Source of the DNA: Diphasiastrum complanatum
Taxonomy: Eukaryota > Streptophyta > Lycopodiopsida > Lycopodiales > Lycopodiaceae
NCBI GenBank assembly: GCA_029204225.1
Contig: CM055109.1
Span: 34,730,496 to 34,794,495 of the forward strand
Length of the DNA: 64,000 nucleotides
Direction of reading: 5' to 3'
Shown here: positions 1 through 14,600 of the stretch, in pieces
How positions within the stretch are numbered: position 1 is the stretch's first letter
Layout of the letters: the number at the start of each line of letters is the position of its first letter
The notes under the pieces: model-generated
Seen by the model: only the letters and a program-made list of their open reading frames with translations
Told to the model about the DNA's origin: nothing
Databases searched by the model: none
Translations under genes and position numbers: made by a program

Positions 1-485
1 AGTTTAGAGACACGGTAACTATGCTAAGAAACTTTGGAGATGACTTGGTTTTCAAGGGGGACTCAAACTTGGGACCAAAGAATCTTTGAATACCAAGCTA
101 ACCAATTGAGCCAACCCTGTTAGATATGTCGTCAAACAACTAAAATAAAAAACATTCATCGACAAGAGATGTACTTTCCTTTTGAACAAAATGAAATCGC
201 TTTTTTGGTGCAATCAAGGCAAATTTATTAAATGCCGCTTCAAATCTCAAAGATTTAGGTCTTAATGGTAGAATACATATGGCAAGCTATAGACTTTAAT
301 ATTTTACATCAAATTCTAGTAGAGTTGTAAAATCTAGTTATATATGGTTTGAAGGAAGGTGTGTGATAGAAGTCTACATCTTTTGCTCTCTTGTGATAAA
401 CATTTGATTTTTCTTTTGTGCAAACATATTTTAGCAATAAGGTTATAGAGATACAAAAAGGTAAGAATGTGAAATGTGAGATATA

Positions 486-551
<66 letters not shown>

Positions 552-2094
552 CTATCCACGTACTGTATTACTGGGAAGTGGTGATATGAACCATCATGTC
601 CTACTAATGAGACATTTACCTTGTAATTGATAGGACTAGTTGAAGCATTTTAGATGACTAGATCTTTACTTATATGCTTAACACAAACAGACTACATCAC
701 ATTCTGAATGAAATTTGATACTCCAAAGTGTTAGCCTTCGTGAGCGTTGTAAACTGAATGTGCAAACCTAAAGTCTCTTCTATACAATCTCATGTAAAAT
801 TATAGTTCAAATCTTGATGTTTATTTAATTTTAAGCATCATGACATCTTTGACATCTGTCACCTATTTGTAACAATATTGCAAGCCTACGTGTTGTGCTC
901 TCTAATTCGATGTTTTTTCATTTTATAGCTACGATTGGGCTATTTTTTCTACAAAATTGCAAAAAAATCCTCGCTTTCAAACCGTAAAATCAAGAAAGGG
1001 CTTTAAATACTGGTCCCATCTTTATCACCAAATTTAGCAGTCATTGCCATTATTTGCTCATGTAGCATTCTTATTTCTACAGAACTGTCTCATGTGCAAA
1101 CATGCAAGTACAATCATATGGCAGGAACCAAATGGTTGTGACCTAGAAAATCCTACAGTATGATACTGTGTAGCCCCATCAAGCATCATCGAATATACAA
1201 GCTTTTTGAAGAAAGGGTCAAATAAATGGGATGTGAGGCATTGAAATTGAACATAGGCGCATGGGCGCCACGCCTAGCTTCTGAGCAAAAGATGTAGAAT
1301 CAGGAGAAGACATGCATAGAATCTCTTCTTATGCTACAGATAAAGCCAACTGGAATCTCACAAGTGAGTTTCCTGCAGCTACATACAATGCCATCATATG
1401 TATTTCATATTGATGCCTAGTTCCAGGTAAGTGTCGGCCAATAAATGCTATACTAACAACTTAATCAAGGTCGTCTCAAAGTGTAGAACATTTTTCATAT
1501 CTCTAGAAATGTTTTAGAGCTGTACTGATGTAAACCTCTTTTGTTCAGAATCTTTTAAGATCTTTGGGAAGAAGTACTATTGCCTATCATGTCGAGACTT
1601 AGTCCCATATAAGCCGTTCTGTACCAAATTACAGAACATACAGCATTCCATGTGTACGGACTGCAATTCAAGTTGAAATGGCCTGAACTTTTAAATGCCT
1701 TTTTCATTGTTCATTGATCCTTCGTTGTCCATGGGCTTTAAAGGTGTAATGCCCTCGTCTATTTCAGCCTGCAGGTTCTCTGGCCCAATATGCATATACT
1801 TTGGGGCTCTCTGTTTGCTTCTTTGAGGGTTTGTTAAAAACATAAAGAAAGGGATATAAGGAATTTTATAAAAGGACTTTAAGCTACAGAACTATGCCAG
1901 GTCCCTTTCTGTTATTTCAGACAAAGGACTAGCTTTTCTGGACTGTTAATCACTGTCTGAATGAGATGCGACTAGCTCAATCTCTCTTCAAAGATGGTGA
2001 AGGAGAGAAAGCTTTTCTTTTTTGCCCAAGTGTTTGTTAGTAAATCTAGAGAAACTGGCCAGCTGAAAGAACTTCATTTGAAATGCACCTTCAA
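1..2094. other. 3' flank of the WDR25-like gene, no gene seen
   Basis: AT-rich DNA beyond the stop codon of the minus-strand gene. It must include that gene's 3' UTR, but I find no convincing poly(A) signal close to the stop, so the transcript end is not placed. Apart from a GA microsatellite I see no open reading frame, transposon protein or RNA gene here. Confidence 0.5.
490..549. repeat. (GA)n microsatellite
   Basis: About 60 bp of uninterrupted GA dinucleotide. Read directly; no function assigned. Confidence 0.95.
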
Positions 2095-2466
2095 TTAATC
2101 ATAGACACAGACAGATCCATCCCAGCTACAAGAAGCAACTACAGATGACAAAACTGGATGGTACGCAACATCCGTGCATACATTCTCATGCATTTTCATT
2201 GTTTTCAAACATTTAGACGATCTATAGCTGTAAAAGAATAAACAACCATCTGCTGAGCCAGTAACAACGTATTCACCATCTGGACTAAAACTACATTGCA
2301 CCCGAAAACCAGAAACCTGATGACCTTCAAACCTTTTGTGCTTATTGAGCTTGAAAGGAGGTCGAGCAGAAAAGGCTGCAATATAGCCGGCATTTGATTG
2401 TGCAATGAAGCAGTCCTCATAAGGGTGAAAACGGACTGATGGACAGGTATAAGGCTCCATATATAC
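2095..2466 (-). CDS. WDR25: WDR25-like exon 4 (last coding exon)
   Basis: Acceptor AG at 2468-2467 is followed by codons for VYMEPYTCPSVRFHP and runs to a stop at 2095. It carries the last WD40 blades, including GHQVSGFRVQCSFSPDGEY and the terminal CSWDGSVCVYD. The 123 aa are fully open and join exon 3 in phase 0. Confidence 0.85.
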   Translation of the reverse strand, partial: VYMEPYTCPSVRFHPYEDCFIAQSNAGYIAAFSARPPFKLNKHKRFEGHQVSGFRVQCSFSPDGEYVVTGSADGCLFFYSYRSSKCLKTMKMHENVCTDVAYHPVLSSVVASCSWDGSVCVYD

Positions 2467-2614
2467 CTAGACATTTTTGCAAATTTGTTAGACATATCCA
2501 GCATTGGATAGCTGAAGCAGGCAGTAAGCTTATGCACAATAGAATGGGCCAAAACAAAATAATAGAATGCAAGTCTCAAATGCCACAAGTAGCTTGAGTT
2601 TAGATCAGAGCATC

Positions 2615-2673
<59 letters not shown>

Positions 2674-5600
2674 CTTCTGTTGTTAAAACAACAAGGCGGT
2701 TCACAATGTAAGATTGTTGGAAAGTATCATGACATTTGACTATAGAGCACAAAAGCATCTGAAAGTCATTTGATATATTGTAAATATTCAGTTCAGCATA
2801 ATGACCAAAAGCAGCAAAAGACAGACATTCAGCTTACTTTCATGAAATTCACTCAAAAAGTATGTGCAAAGTGAGCAAGCTGATTTCTATTACTGTTTGG
2901 AGGAGAAGACCAAACTCAATTGGGACGAAAATGCAGATGCAGGAGATATATTCTCCTTGCAACATTACTTCAGGTTCCAAAAAAGGTAAAATTTCCATCA
3001 AAAAGGTAGGTGGGCATAAGCAATTGCTGAAAATCACACTTTGATTGAATCAGCCACGTCAAAAGTTTAAGCCGTGAACCAGACACTAGAAAGCACACAA
3101 CTGTCACATTAATTTTGATCAACTCTGCTACAGTACCACCCAGCACATATACACATTACACTTTGAACTTTCACATACTCCATGGGTTATGCAAAACAAT
3201 CACAATTGTTACACCCAAGAACAGACCTCCATCTTTTACAGTGATTTTCTTTCTAAAAATGGTAAATTTCTTTCTATTTGCAAAATGATTAACTTACCAG
3301 CTTACATCAAATTAGCAACCAGGAGCTCCATGCTCTATGAGCTCAAACTGACCCTGGTAATGAACAAATTGCTTGAGCCTAGTGAGGGTGGTCGGTGGCC
3401 GCCCTGGTCTTGGGACTAGGAACATGGTGTCAGTGGGCCCCCTGGTCTTGGGATCAGGAACATGGAGTGGCTCTCCCAAAGAACAAGAGTTCCGGTTCCA
3501 AGAACGAATCTCATTCCACCCTTAAATGGCCACAAACATAGACTGAAAAAAGTTCAGTTACATGGCATTGTGAACGATGGCTTGGATGTGCATCTAATTT
3601 TTACAAGGGAACTTCATTTTGAAACTTCAAAGAGCTAAAAGTGTTGATAAACCTTTCAGCCCATTTCAAGTCAGACTATGGCATGCAGACTTTGGCATGG
3701 AATCAAAATTTAGAACATTAGAGCTGACTATTGCTTTCTTTGATTAACTAAGACTTGCTTAAAATCAACTAGAACTCATTACACTGCTACTTTAGTGAGC
3801 AGCATGTCAATGTCTCATAATGAACATTGTACTGTTGTTAGTGTTGATGATTATTAATATTGAAGTTCATCCTGCTCACCAACAACATTGTATCGATCAT
3901 CAACTTGATAAACATCATTATGATCCTCATACTGATCAGGTTGGTCTTCATAATCATTGTTATCAAGATTTTCTTCATACCCTGATTGAGCTTTATTTTC
4001 AGTCTCAACCTTGCAACTGGAATCTCTCTGTTATGACCAAGAAATAGGATGGAAGGAGCAATAGCTACCTGATATCGATCTAGGAAACAATGTGGGTATT
4101 CAAATTCAACATCAAGAGATGTCCAAAAGAGTTCCATACAGATTGCAAATTGTCACTTGTAGAGGATATTGGTAATACCAAACTACTGAATTCATACTAA
4201 ACTGGCCCTTACAGTATCAAAGCTCCATAAACCCATGCTCAGAGGCGCTTCAGACTATTTCCTCTGACAAGAGACAAGTATATAAGTTCACAGAGTATAG
4301 GCCAGGGTCAGGGCAGTGTTACATAAGGCCCAAAGATATCCATTGGAAAGTGTCACTTTAACACCACTTCAGGCCATTTATAGAAATTTTTTGAATCAAA
4401 TAATTTTTTTGATTTTTCACTTGACCTGCCCATCTACGTTTGGTGGGTAACCAACAAACACCTGTGGTATGACTTGAATGGGAATCTGGCTTGCGTTGGG
4501 AGAGTGCGAGTCTGCTGGCTCCCATAATTCCACTTTGGCAATGGGAGTCTCAAATTAAGGAGTTCAAGTGTGACAGACAATGTGCAAGATTTAAAAGCAA
4601 AGAGTTGAATCTGATTCAAATTAGCAAGTGAATGTGAGATTTTTTGCATAGCCACATATAAGTAGTGAAGCAAGTATGAAACTCATGTCAGCGAGTCTGG
4701 AGTGCATCAGTTATGCCAGTCAAAAGTTTGAATGCGACTCTGGACTGTTTTTGAGTGAGTATGACTTCAGCTAGGTGAGTTCGAAACACGTTAAGTCTTA
4801 CACAAACGCAATTCATAATGTAAGTGCCATAGCACTCCAATAACGACTTTTTTTCGTGCAAATCTTAGAAGTACGATATGGTTTGAGTGTGAAAGTCCAA
4901 GATTTCATGCAAGTATAAGAAGTTTCTTTATGTTTCATTTGCGAGTCTGGTGTTTAGCCCCCAAGTGCTGAGTTCATGTTGTTTCTTCTTGATCCAGAAA
5001 CTGTAGATTTGAAGAAGCCATCCACAAAGATGAATTGCAATAATGAAAAGGATCAAAAGTTTCACAATATGGCAAAGAGTCCAAATCTAGATCAGATGGC
5101 GACCAATTTTGTTTGATAAGAGATGTTCTGTCAACTGTGGATCAATTGATATGGATAGTGATGGATGCATAATGCAGGCATGTCGTTCTGCATGTTGGTT
5201 CCATAAAGCAGCAGAAAAGAAAAGGAGAAAAATCGTTAGATGAAACAAAAAGATCTGTAGAAATAGCTAGCAGACTGAATCAGAACCACAAAAATTCATG
5301 TCAAATCCGAATACAAGTCCCATATAGCAACAGATGACCAGACAAATGATTCAAATGCTCTACCGATCATATCAAATTCCAAAGAAGAATGAACTAACTA
5401 GTTAATGGACTGTAGATCAGCAGACAGACATGATACCACAAATGTCATATGAGTAAACCATGCAAAAAAAGGAGTAAACCAGAATGACAATGATAAAAAT
5501 TGAAATACATTGTGCCACATTCATGAAATTGTGATTTGAGCTAGAGAATGGCAAAGCTCTCATGTGATTGTGGACCCATAATTCTAGAAATCTATGAGTT

Positions 5601-8600
5601 ATGAAAAATGAAGAGACCTAAATCCAAGGGCCAAAACAATCAAGTGAGCCAAACCTGCCAAAAAACTAAGGGAAATGTGCCTCTAGAAGGCTGTTAACTC
5701 CTGACTCGCCAATTATGCCACTATGAAGCCAATTTACATCTATTAAGTGAAGGCTGAAAGAATCGCGATTTTGTTTCGAAAGGTTCGGGCCATTTCAAAC
5801 CTGAAAGAAATTCCACTTTTCAAAAGGTCCTTAATTGTCAGGAATAGGTTATTCCCTATTGTTCGTCATCATGAAGGCATCGTGATAGGAAAGTAGGTAC
5901 TGACGGTCATGGTTTTTTTTTTCCATGTGAATAATAGATTGTCTACGTAGTTATGAGCACGAAATCGATCTACCTTACAAATTATTAGTATGATGATTCA
6001 CCTACATTTTTCCTTAACTACACTGATTGAGTTATGCTTTGCTCAATCTCCCGCTAGTAGATCGTGGTAGCTGCTCTTTCAATTTTAACTGGTGAATGTG
6101 TTTGTGAGCATAAGCTCAATGGTTGTGATTGTAACATATATCTCGTTACCTAGAGGTCCGAAATCCAGATTATACAAAGTAGAGTTCATTGATTATCCTA
6201 TAATCCTCGAGCTACTTTTCTATATGTAGAAAAGCAAGTTCTATTCCAACAGAATAGAGCTTGGCAAAATAACTGTATATGCATTTTGCCATAGTTCCTA
6301 GGAACAGAAGAAACTGTTTGTATCTAGGACATCTAAGGAACTGTTCCTTAGGTAAAAATATTTAGGTTTAAAATTTTAAATTTTCTTTCTAAACCCCCCA
6401 GAAATCCTATTATAGACTGAGTTTACAGGGGGTGAAAACCTGTTCATAAAGATGTTAAAAGAATGGTTATTGAGGTTCCTAAAAAAGGGTTTTTGTTCCT
6501 AAATTCACGTTCCTCTTCCTAAGCTCATGTGCAGAGAAAAAGTTTTCCTGTTCCTGAGTTCATTAAGTTCCTAAGTTACCTAAGGAACAGTAACCTGACA
6601 TAGTTTACTGAGAGCTTTTCATAAAACAAGCAGATCTATGGAACTAATATAGACTTGACAACATTTACTGGCAGCTAAAACTTAACAGAACTATACACAA
6701 TGTATTCAGATAATGGAAGAACGATTTGTATCTCAACAAATGTTGTAGATTGAAATGCAAAACATCTCTTCTAGTATCAGTAAAAAAAAATTAGGAACCG
6801 TTTCTTAGGAATGAGGCGCCTGTTCCTTAGGAACGGTTCCTGAGGAAAAACCTTCGGAATGGATATCTATGCATTTTGCAAACACTTCCCCCTTTTTAAT
6901 TTCAAAAGTTTGAAATTTTACATTTTTTTATTCACTTGTCATAATTAATTGATTCTTAATCTTGAGAACTACTTGAGCTTAATTGAATCGCCTAGGAACT
7001 ATGATAAAAAAAAACATCTACCAGCTCATATTTTGTATAAATACAGATGTTATAGTATAATGAAGTTTACTTGATTTGATAGAGTAACCTGATTGTAATA
7101 GTCCCATATGACTATAGTCTTATCACTTGCATTCCGTTTAGCAATATCTGATGTAGATGCAAATCTTTTCCCATCCTTGCTGAAGTCTACATCCATTATT
7201 TGGCCAAGGCTTTTAAAATACTCTCGTACAACTTTCCCTGACCTAATATCCCAAAGTCTTAGAGCACCTTTAGAGCCTCCAGACAGGAACAAATCAGTCT
7301 CGAAAGGATGAAATTGGATCGTATTAACGACTTGATTTTCCTCAAAAATTTGTTTCTCGCAGTTAGTCTCCACATCAGTGAGTCGGCTTGTTTTGTCAAA
7401 ACCGCATGTCAACAAACAAGTTCCCTGTGAGGACCATTGGACATCCTTAACAGCAGCTGTATGGCAACTTACCTTACAAGCAGGTTGCTCCATTCCCTCA
7501 GTCCACAATTTCCAAATGCATGCCACATGATCCATGCCTGCTGAAGCAAGAAGAGACCCTGTACCAAAGATTTTATGAGGTTTCTAACCATCAGCACATT
7601 AAGCACAATTCTTTCTCTTTTCACCTGCATACTATAGCACTATACACAAAATAGAAGAACCACACCAACTGCCTGCAATACATTTGCCAACGATACACCA
7701 TATGCAGATTAAAGCAACCATTCAAGTGACCAGGTATTTTGTAACAGATCAAATTCAGGGGTAAAACCATGGTACAAATGATTATTTCAGCCGACTACAA
7801 AACTTTCTCAAACAAACCATTACCACCCTTCCAGAGGCTTTATTGGTCATCTTAGAAATGTGTCAGATCTGGTAAATTGTCCTAAAGTAAAAATTGTGTT
7901 TCATGCAATCAATCATCATAAGAACAGTATTTGAGGTTGTTTATGATCATAAGAACCATGTTGGATGCAGTGAATTTTCCTAAAATTTCAGATGGATGAA
8001 CTAAGGTCTATATTGTAAGATGACAGACTAAAGGTCCTTCGAATTCCGGCCAGTTTTAAAGTCTAGATCCAGGACTGTAAGGAATCAGTCATCAACCCAG
8101 GGTCAAAATTTGTTGGGTCAAATTAACCAAAGTCAAGGTCTCTGGTGATTGTGTTCAAGACAGATTATTAGAGAATGATCAAATTAGCTATCAGTTTCAA
8201 ATTGTAAAATAAATTGTCCTCTCAATAGTAACATACATGATAACTGTAAACACTTGCAAAATGAATTCAATAAGCATGCCATATTGGCATGTACTGCACA
8301 ATTGGGAAGACAATACTATTTATATAAGTGACCATCAAAAAGCTACAAGCAATTTGGAAGCTGAAGCCATGCAAGAAGAAGCTATGTATGGAAAATGGGC
8401 ATGATCCTCCAATTCATGCATGGGAAAGCAGATCATGTAAAGTTCAAAGAAAGTCTGTGCATGGACAATTTTGATCATGGGCCTTATGGCATACAAATAG
8501 TACCATGCTAACTTTGTCCACTGAGCAAGTTATTGATAGAATAAGTAAATCAGAACAAGGAGCTTTTCTGTTTAAGTTGAATGTCATGATATCTAGAGGC

Positions 8601-11600
8601 ACTACCCCAACAATTTGTTTCAAGAGTTCATGGAAGAATAGCCCTTTTCACATCTTTCACGAGCTAGGAAAGTGTTGTGAAGGGAAAATGAAGTCACGAA
8701 AGAAAAAAGACAGAAGCCAGCTACAACAAATCTAAAAGAGTTGCAGTCTTCAACTCATTCTGCACATCCTAAATTATAAAAAACATTGCTGCCATGAACT
8801 CTGCAAGGTTGTCTATAGCAGTAATTCTTCCATGGAGTCTAATTTTCTGCAAGTGACTTCTTCATTGCACATCTCTCTGACAATTTTTTTTCTGAGTTTT
8901 TAGTCTTTTATAAATTGTTTGGACCAATTTCGTCACAATGGCAGGTGCAGCCTTCAGAGATCAAAATTAAAAGATAATAATTTCAGAAAGTATCTGATTA
9001 GAGTAAAGGGTGTTTGAAGAAGTTGTAGATCTTCACGTGTCGTCAAATTTGTAAGCCCAACAAGTCATTAATGATCGTTAAAGATCCACTTGTCGTTAAT
9101 TGTATCTCAGTAATCCTATTGAAATAAGATCCCTTACCCAGGGTCCCCCAGTGATGTGCCATGTGGTGAGTGATTTATTTATGATGTGATTCTCAGCTTA
9201 ATGTTTCAGCATGATGATTTGCAATCTACAAATCGATTTCTAGAGTGAATAGATATTATTGGCAAGTTCTGTTGGACTTGAGTATAGAATCCAATTCTCA
9301 GAAAAGTTAAGAGAAAGCAAACAGCAATGGGCTTATGGAATAATTGCCAATAATTGATATACAAAAAACACAGAATAAAGAAACAAGTATTTACATCGCT
9401 TACAAATGGGAAGTTTTCCTTCCAAGAATGAAAAAATCCATTGCACAAATATGATCTCTCAGATACCAAACATTCGAAATAAAATAATGACTCAAATAAA
9501 AAGTTGGAAGATTCGACCTCCAACATAGAAGCTACTTAAGTGGAGGTAACCAACCCAAATATGCACAAACGAATCGCTTCCGAGAGCTTATGCTTCTTCT
9601 GAAGAATACACCAACTGAACTTGCTTGGCACCAAAGAAACAATTTAAAATCTGGATTATTGAAATGTTTAGATAATGATAAAGGTCGTAATATATAAAGA
9701 AATTAATGATCATATCTGACTAAAATTTTTTACAGAGAAGAACAAATCAAAGGCCAGCTCTTTTGTCATCCCTCTCAAGGTCCTGCTTATTTCTATAAGC
9801 CTCAACATTCTTCTTGTCGTAACTTAGATTCAAAAATGAGAAATCCTGCTTATGATCAAGGTATACTTAGGCAGGAGATTACTACTACTCCAAAAGCTCT
9901 CTTCAAACTCAGCTACAGTAACAACTAGCACTTAAGAAAGAAGTGGAAAGAAAGCACTTATTCAAAACAACTAAAGTAAGGAACTTCAATATCCTCAATT
10001 TTGCTTAAATTCCAAGAAGAGAATAAAATTTAATGCAAGGAGATATGATAGCAAGAAGTTTTAAACTATTTGGAAAATACCTTTGCGACAATGCGTCAAA
10101 CCAAACTCCTTCGGTATTTTCATCAGATCAACTTTAAGTACAAGAAAATTGAAAGCATCATTTCAACTAAACAGCATAGATTTATATAGCACTTGATGCT
10201 CTTTTATGCACCACAGAGGATAGTTAATGACAAACCATGTGTAGGAGACCATCGAACACAGTTGACACCTTTATCATGTCCCCTCAAGCGAACAATAACT
10301 TCCTTAGGTAAGTGATTGCGTGAAGATACACCGTCTCTCGCCTTATCCAGTCTCTTTTGAATGTGAATAGGCAAATTCATATCTAGGATTCCCTGAAAAC
10401 CTTGATTACGCAAAAGCAACCTTTATAAGTTTCTCACCCTTTAAGAGAATTTGTGGGTAGTATTTGTGTTGCTTCCCATGCATAAGTAGATCTAAGATTA
10501 GTCATTGATATATACTAGAGCTACATACTACCTCTGCTATGGAACCTCTTTCACACCAAATTAAAAACATGAACAAAGGATCATAAGCATTAACTAGTAA
10601 TGTTTCAGCCAAATGATTAAGGTTAGGATCAGATTTATGTCCATCTAGAGTTACAGGTACAGGCAGCCAATGCTTAAGGCCAAGGTCAGGTTGGGTTAGG
10701 CTTAAGGCTCAAGCTAGGGAGGTAGCTACACTTAGTGCCACATCAACCACTCAGACTAACAGCTGAAAGAGCATTGAAAAGATTCTTGAAGAATATTTGA
10801 AATTCTTTCGTGATCAATAGAAGAACAAGCAGTGTGCAATAAGAACAATGTACAGGAGGGGGAGATCAGGTTTAAGATGCTTATTGTGGTTGGGTAGGGT
10901 TTTATGGCTGAATGCCAGGAGGGAGAGGGACAAAGGAGGGAGAGAGGAAGGTTTTAATGCAAGTTGGCTAGTTTTACATCCCTGACTAACTGCAGTTAGT
11001 CAACATTTAACTTTGAGTTAGGAAAAAACCAATTAGGTTAGGCTCTAACCAATGGTTGCACTCTAGATTAGTTATAGTTGGCTATAATTGGAGTGGTAAC
11101 ATGAAGTTAGTCAGGGGACATCCAAAATCTAGTTAAAAAGTTTAAATCAGTTCGGGCCTCAACTGATGAGAGCTCTTTGTGATTGTTCGGACTAGGTATG
11201 GCACCTACCCTGTAAGGTGGGCTCTAGCAGTAAGGGACGCCATGGTCATGGCTTAGTGGATTGGCTAACAATGCTAGCGCTGTTTCTCGGAGTTATGAGG
11301 TTCTGGTCTATGGTTGGTGGGCAGTTGATTCTATGTTCAGTAATCTATAATTTAACTCCAATTTAGTCTAATGAGTAGACAATGTAACTTATTTAATTGA
11401 CAAAGGCTTCAATGCCAATCTTCCAAAAGTGCCCAATCGCATTTGGTTGAAGAACTCATGCCACAGTCTCCATTTTGTGTCAATAAGCCCTAAATTCTTA
11501 TCAGATGGGGGGTGTAAACTCACATTTTATGATTCACCTTCCCATTGACTTTTGTTGCAAATGAGACAAACCGTCTCTTCATAAGAGAACGCGCTTCAAT

Positions 11601-14600
11601 ATGTTGTTGCATCAAATCTCCAACATATGAATTTATGCAGTCCTTGAATTTTACTCTTCAAGAGCTCTTTCCAAAGTCCCCCATAAATCTTCTCTCCTTG
11701 AAAGTCTTGTACTTCTTAAGGTGCTTGAGGCCACTCATTTGTTGAATGTTCCAATTTGTGGGCCACTATTGGAGGTCAACCACCAACGATTCTTCAATCT
11801 TTAAGGTTGTCGGTAACTCTGCATAGAAAATTTTAAGAGGCAATCTCCATGTGAGATCCTCTCTAATTAGCTAATTATTTTCTCCATAGTGATGCCTTCC
11901 AACAGAAGGTTGTTTACAGCCAAAAGAGCGAGTTAAGGTTTAGTTTGCTGGACTCCCATCTATGTGGAAAGAAACCACTTACTACTATCTCAATTTTAAC
12001 CCACTTGGTTGAAGGAACGTTCTTACTCCAAGTCTCACATTCATAAAGTAGGTCCGAGGTGACTAATGCTTTAATAAGTAACTCTTCTTATATCATGTCC
12101 ATTAGGGAACATGATGCTGTCATAGCAAAGCAAGCTTATCACTCATCCTACGGTCTTTGTCTATGCAGTGTTCCAATGAAGTGATTGAAATATGTGGAGT
12201 AAAATGTGGAGTTGGAGGCTTTCTGGATTCACATACAATAGATGTTCTAACTTGACACTTCCCCTCCTCCTAGGAACCATTCTTGTAATTTATCTATGTA
12301 AGTGCCAAATAGTGTTGGGGAGAGGGCACAACATTGTTTGCCATCAATACTGCTAGAAATGGTAGACATTGTACCCAAAGGTTCATAAAGTTTTGCCATC
12401 ACCTTCTTGCCCCAATGCTTGTTTTAGTTCAATTGATAACTTGATTCCTTATTCGTTGCCAAAGCTTCATTCTTGGAACCATGTTTGTAAAGCCAATGAA
12501 ACAACATACAAGATTTATCTGATTTTTATGACTTTCTTCCAACATAACTCTTGATGTGAAAGAGTGATTTGCAGTGGAATATCCTCTTCAAAACCCCACT
12601 TGTTCTTTTGCTCTTGACCCATTTGATTCTAACAAGTGATAAGCTTTCTCTACACTACGATGCCCCATAATTTAGCCATGTTTGTACAATCATAATGGTA
12701 CGAGAGTTGGAAGGGTTCTTCTTGTTTCCCTTCCTATAAGAACTATTATGCATTGTGTTCATTTGTTGACGAAAGAAATTCAGCCAAGGTATGACCGAAT
12801 AAATTGCTATGTGAAGGTTACTACCTCTTAGGAGTTATGCTTTTATACCTTTCACAAATTACACCTCTTCTATTGGTCATACTTCTAATTCCTTACTCAA
12901 TATCATGTTTCATAAACTAGAGGGCTTCCTTAATTTTCTCTTGAAAGGGAGGTGTATCCCCGATACCATCTTCCACTTCATACAAGCTCTTGGCATGATT
13001 GAACTGTGTCAATGGTGATGTTATTAGATGTGCCAAGACCCTTTTTCTTTGTTAACCTCTTAAGGGTCTTGGCTGCCATCCTCTTGTCTATGCTATGATT
13101 CTTTGCTCTTCAAGCTTTGTTAGAAACAGCATAACCACATAGAAGGCAAAGCTAGTCTGATCCACCCAGCCAATGCACTAGCCCAGTGTGAGTTTGCATG
13201 GATGTGGTAGGTGCTGCTGACACCCACCATTCATGTTGCATCCATGGGTTATTGATGCATGAAGGGTCCTTGTCCATTACTGAAGGACTGCATGGCCCCC
13301 TACTGTCATGCATGCGTCTACATGTGTCTGCATGCGCCTGCATGGGCATTATTGGGCCTCATACCTACTACATGGTATGCATGCATGCCTCTGACTCACA
13401 CTGTCCTCTGCCTACGTGGTTAGCTGCACCTAGAAGTACTCTTGGGTTGGTACTGTTACGGTCTCGTAACACTCCCCCCCCCCCTTAAGAACTGTCTTGA
13501 TTATCTAAGACAAAATCTGGATATAACTGTCGAAGTACACTGCCCTTTTCCCATTCTCAACTGGCTAATCCTTCCACTTGATTAAATATTCTTGACATAG
13601 GGTATGACGTGTCTGCATCTCCCTAGAACTAAGAATACTTTCTGGCTCATGTGGAAGTTGCTAAGAATACTTTCTGGCTCATGTGGAAGTTGCTAAGAAT
13701 CCACGGGGGGAACCAGAACACTGTCCCTTACTAGATTATCTGATCTAGTTAAAGCCCGTCATAACTGACTAACATGGAATACTGGATGGACTTTAGTGTT
13801 GTTCAGGAGTTAGTTCATAGGAAACTTTGCCTGTTCTCCTAATAATGGTAAATGGACCACAATACCTAGGAGACAACTTAGCACACACTCCTGTTTTGAG
13901 GGTTCGTGAGTCAGCTGGGACTCGAAGAAAGACTTTCTCACCAGGGGAGAATTGAATATCCCGTCTGTGCGGATCTGCATACCGCTTAGCTCGATCATGG
14001 GCTTGCTTAATGCTATGCTTAGCATGTTCTACCATCTGGTTTAGATCTTCTAGAAAAAAATTTGCTACTTAACTTTTTCCTGTTTGAACCCTACTATTGT
14101 GGGTGAGTGCGGTTGAAAACCATACATCAGCATAAATGGGCAGTATCCCGTAGCTGAATGTTTGGTACTGTTGTAAGAAAACTCTAATATCGGAAGATAT
14201 TCCTCCCAATTAGTCTGCTTTTTGCTGAAAGCATATCCTCCAACACCTGATTTACTCTTTTTGTTTGACCGTCCGTCTATGGATGGTCTGTAGTGCTCAT
14301 ATTTAGTTTGGTATGGAGATGATGGAATACTGCCCTCCAAAAACCTCCATCAAACTTAGTATCCCGGTCGTTGACTATGTCGGAAGGGAGACCATACAAT
14401 TTAAATACCCCGTCTATAAACAACCTTGCTCTGATGGTTGTTTTGGTCGGAATAAAATGAGCCATTTTGATCAAACGGTCAATTGTGACCATACAGCATC
14501 ATGACCCTTCTGGGTTTAGGCAGGCCTACTATGAAATCCATGGAAATACTTTCCCATTTACCAATTGGTATTTCTAATGGCTGTAACAACCCTAATACCT

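Larger units (their letters stand above)
2467..7088 (-). other. WDR25-like intron 3, about 4.6 kb
   Basis: Bounded by donor CAG|GTTACT at 7088 and acceptor TCTAG at 2467. It contains a GA microsatellite, a short imperfect duplication near 3385-3465 (two copies of a CTGGTCTTGGGA..AGGAACATGG unit) and the palindrome cluster at 6290-6867. No protein-coding remnant was recognised in the rest. Confidence 0.75.

Noticed and set aside
3820-4137. Opposed ORFs on both strands in intron 3
   Set aside because: Mutually antisense, biased composition, no motif, inside a supported intron.
13152-13488. ORFs on both strands over the chromovirus 3' LTR
   Set aside because: LTR DNA; the frames are not conserved in the other LTR.
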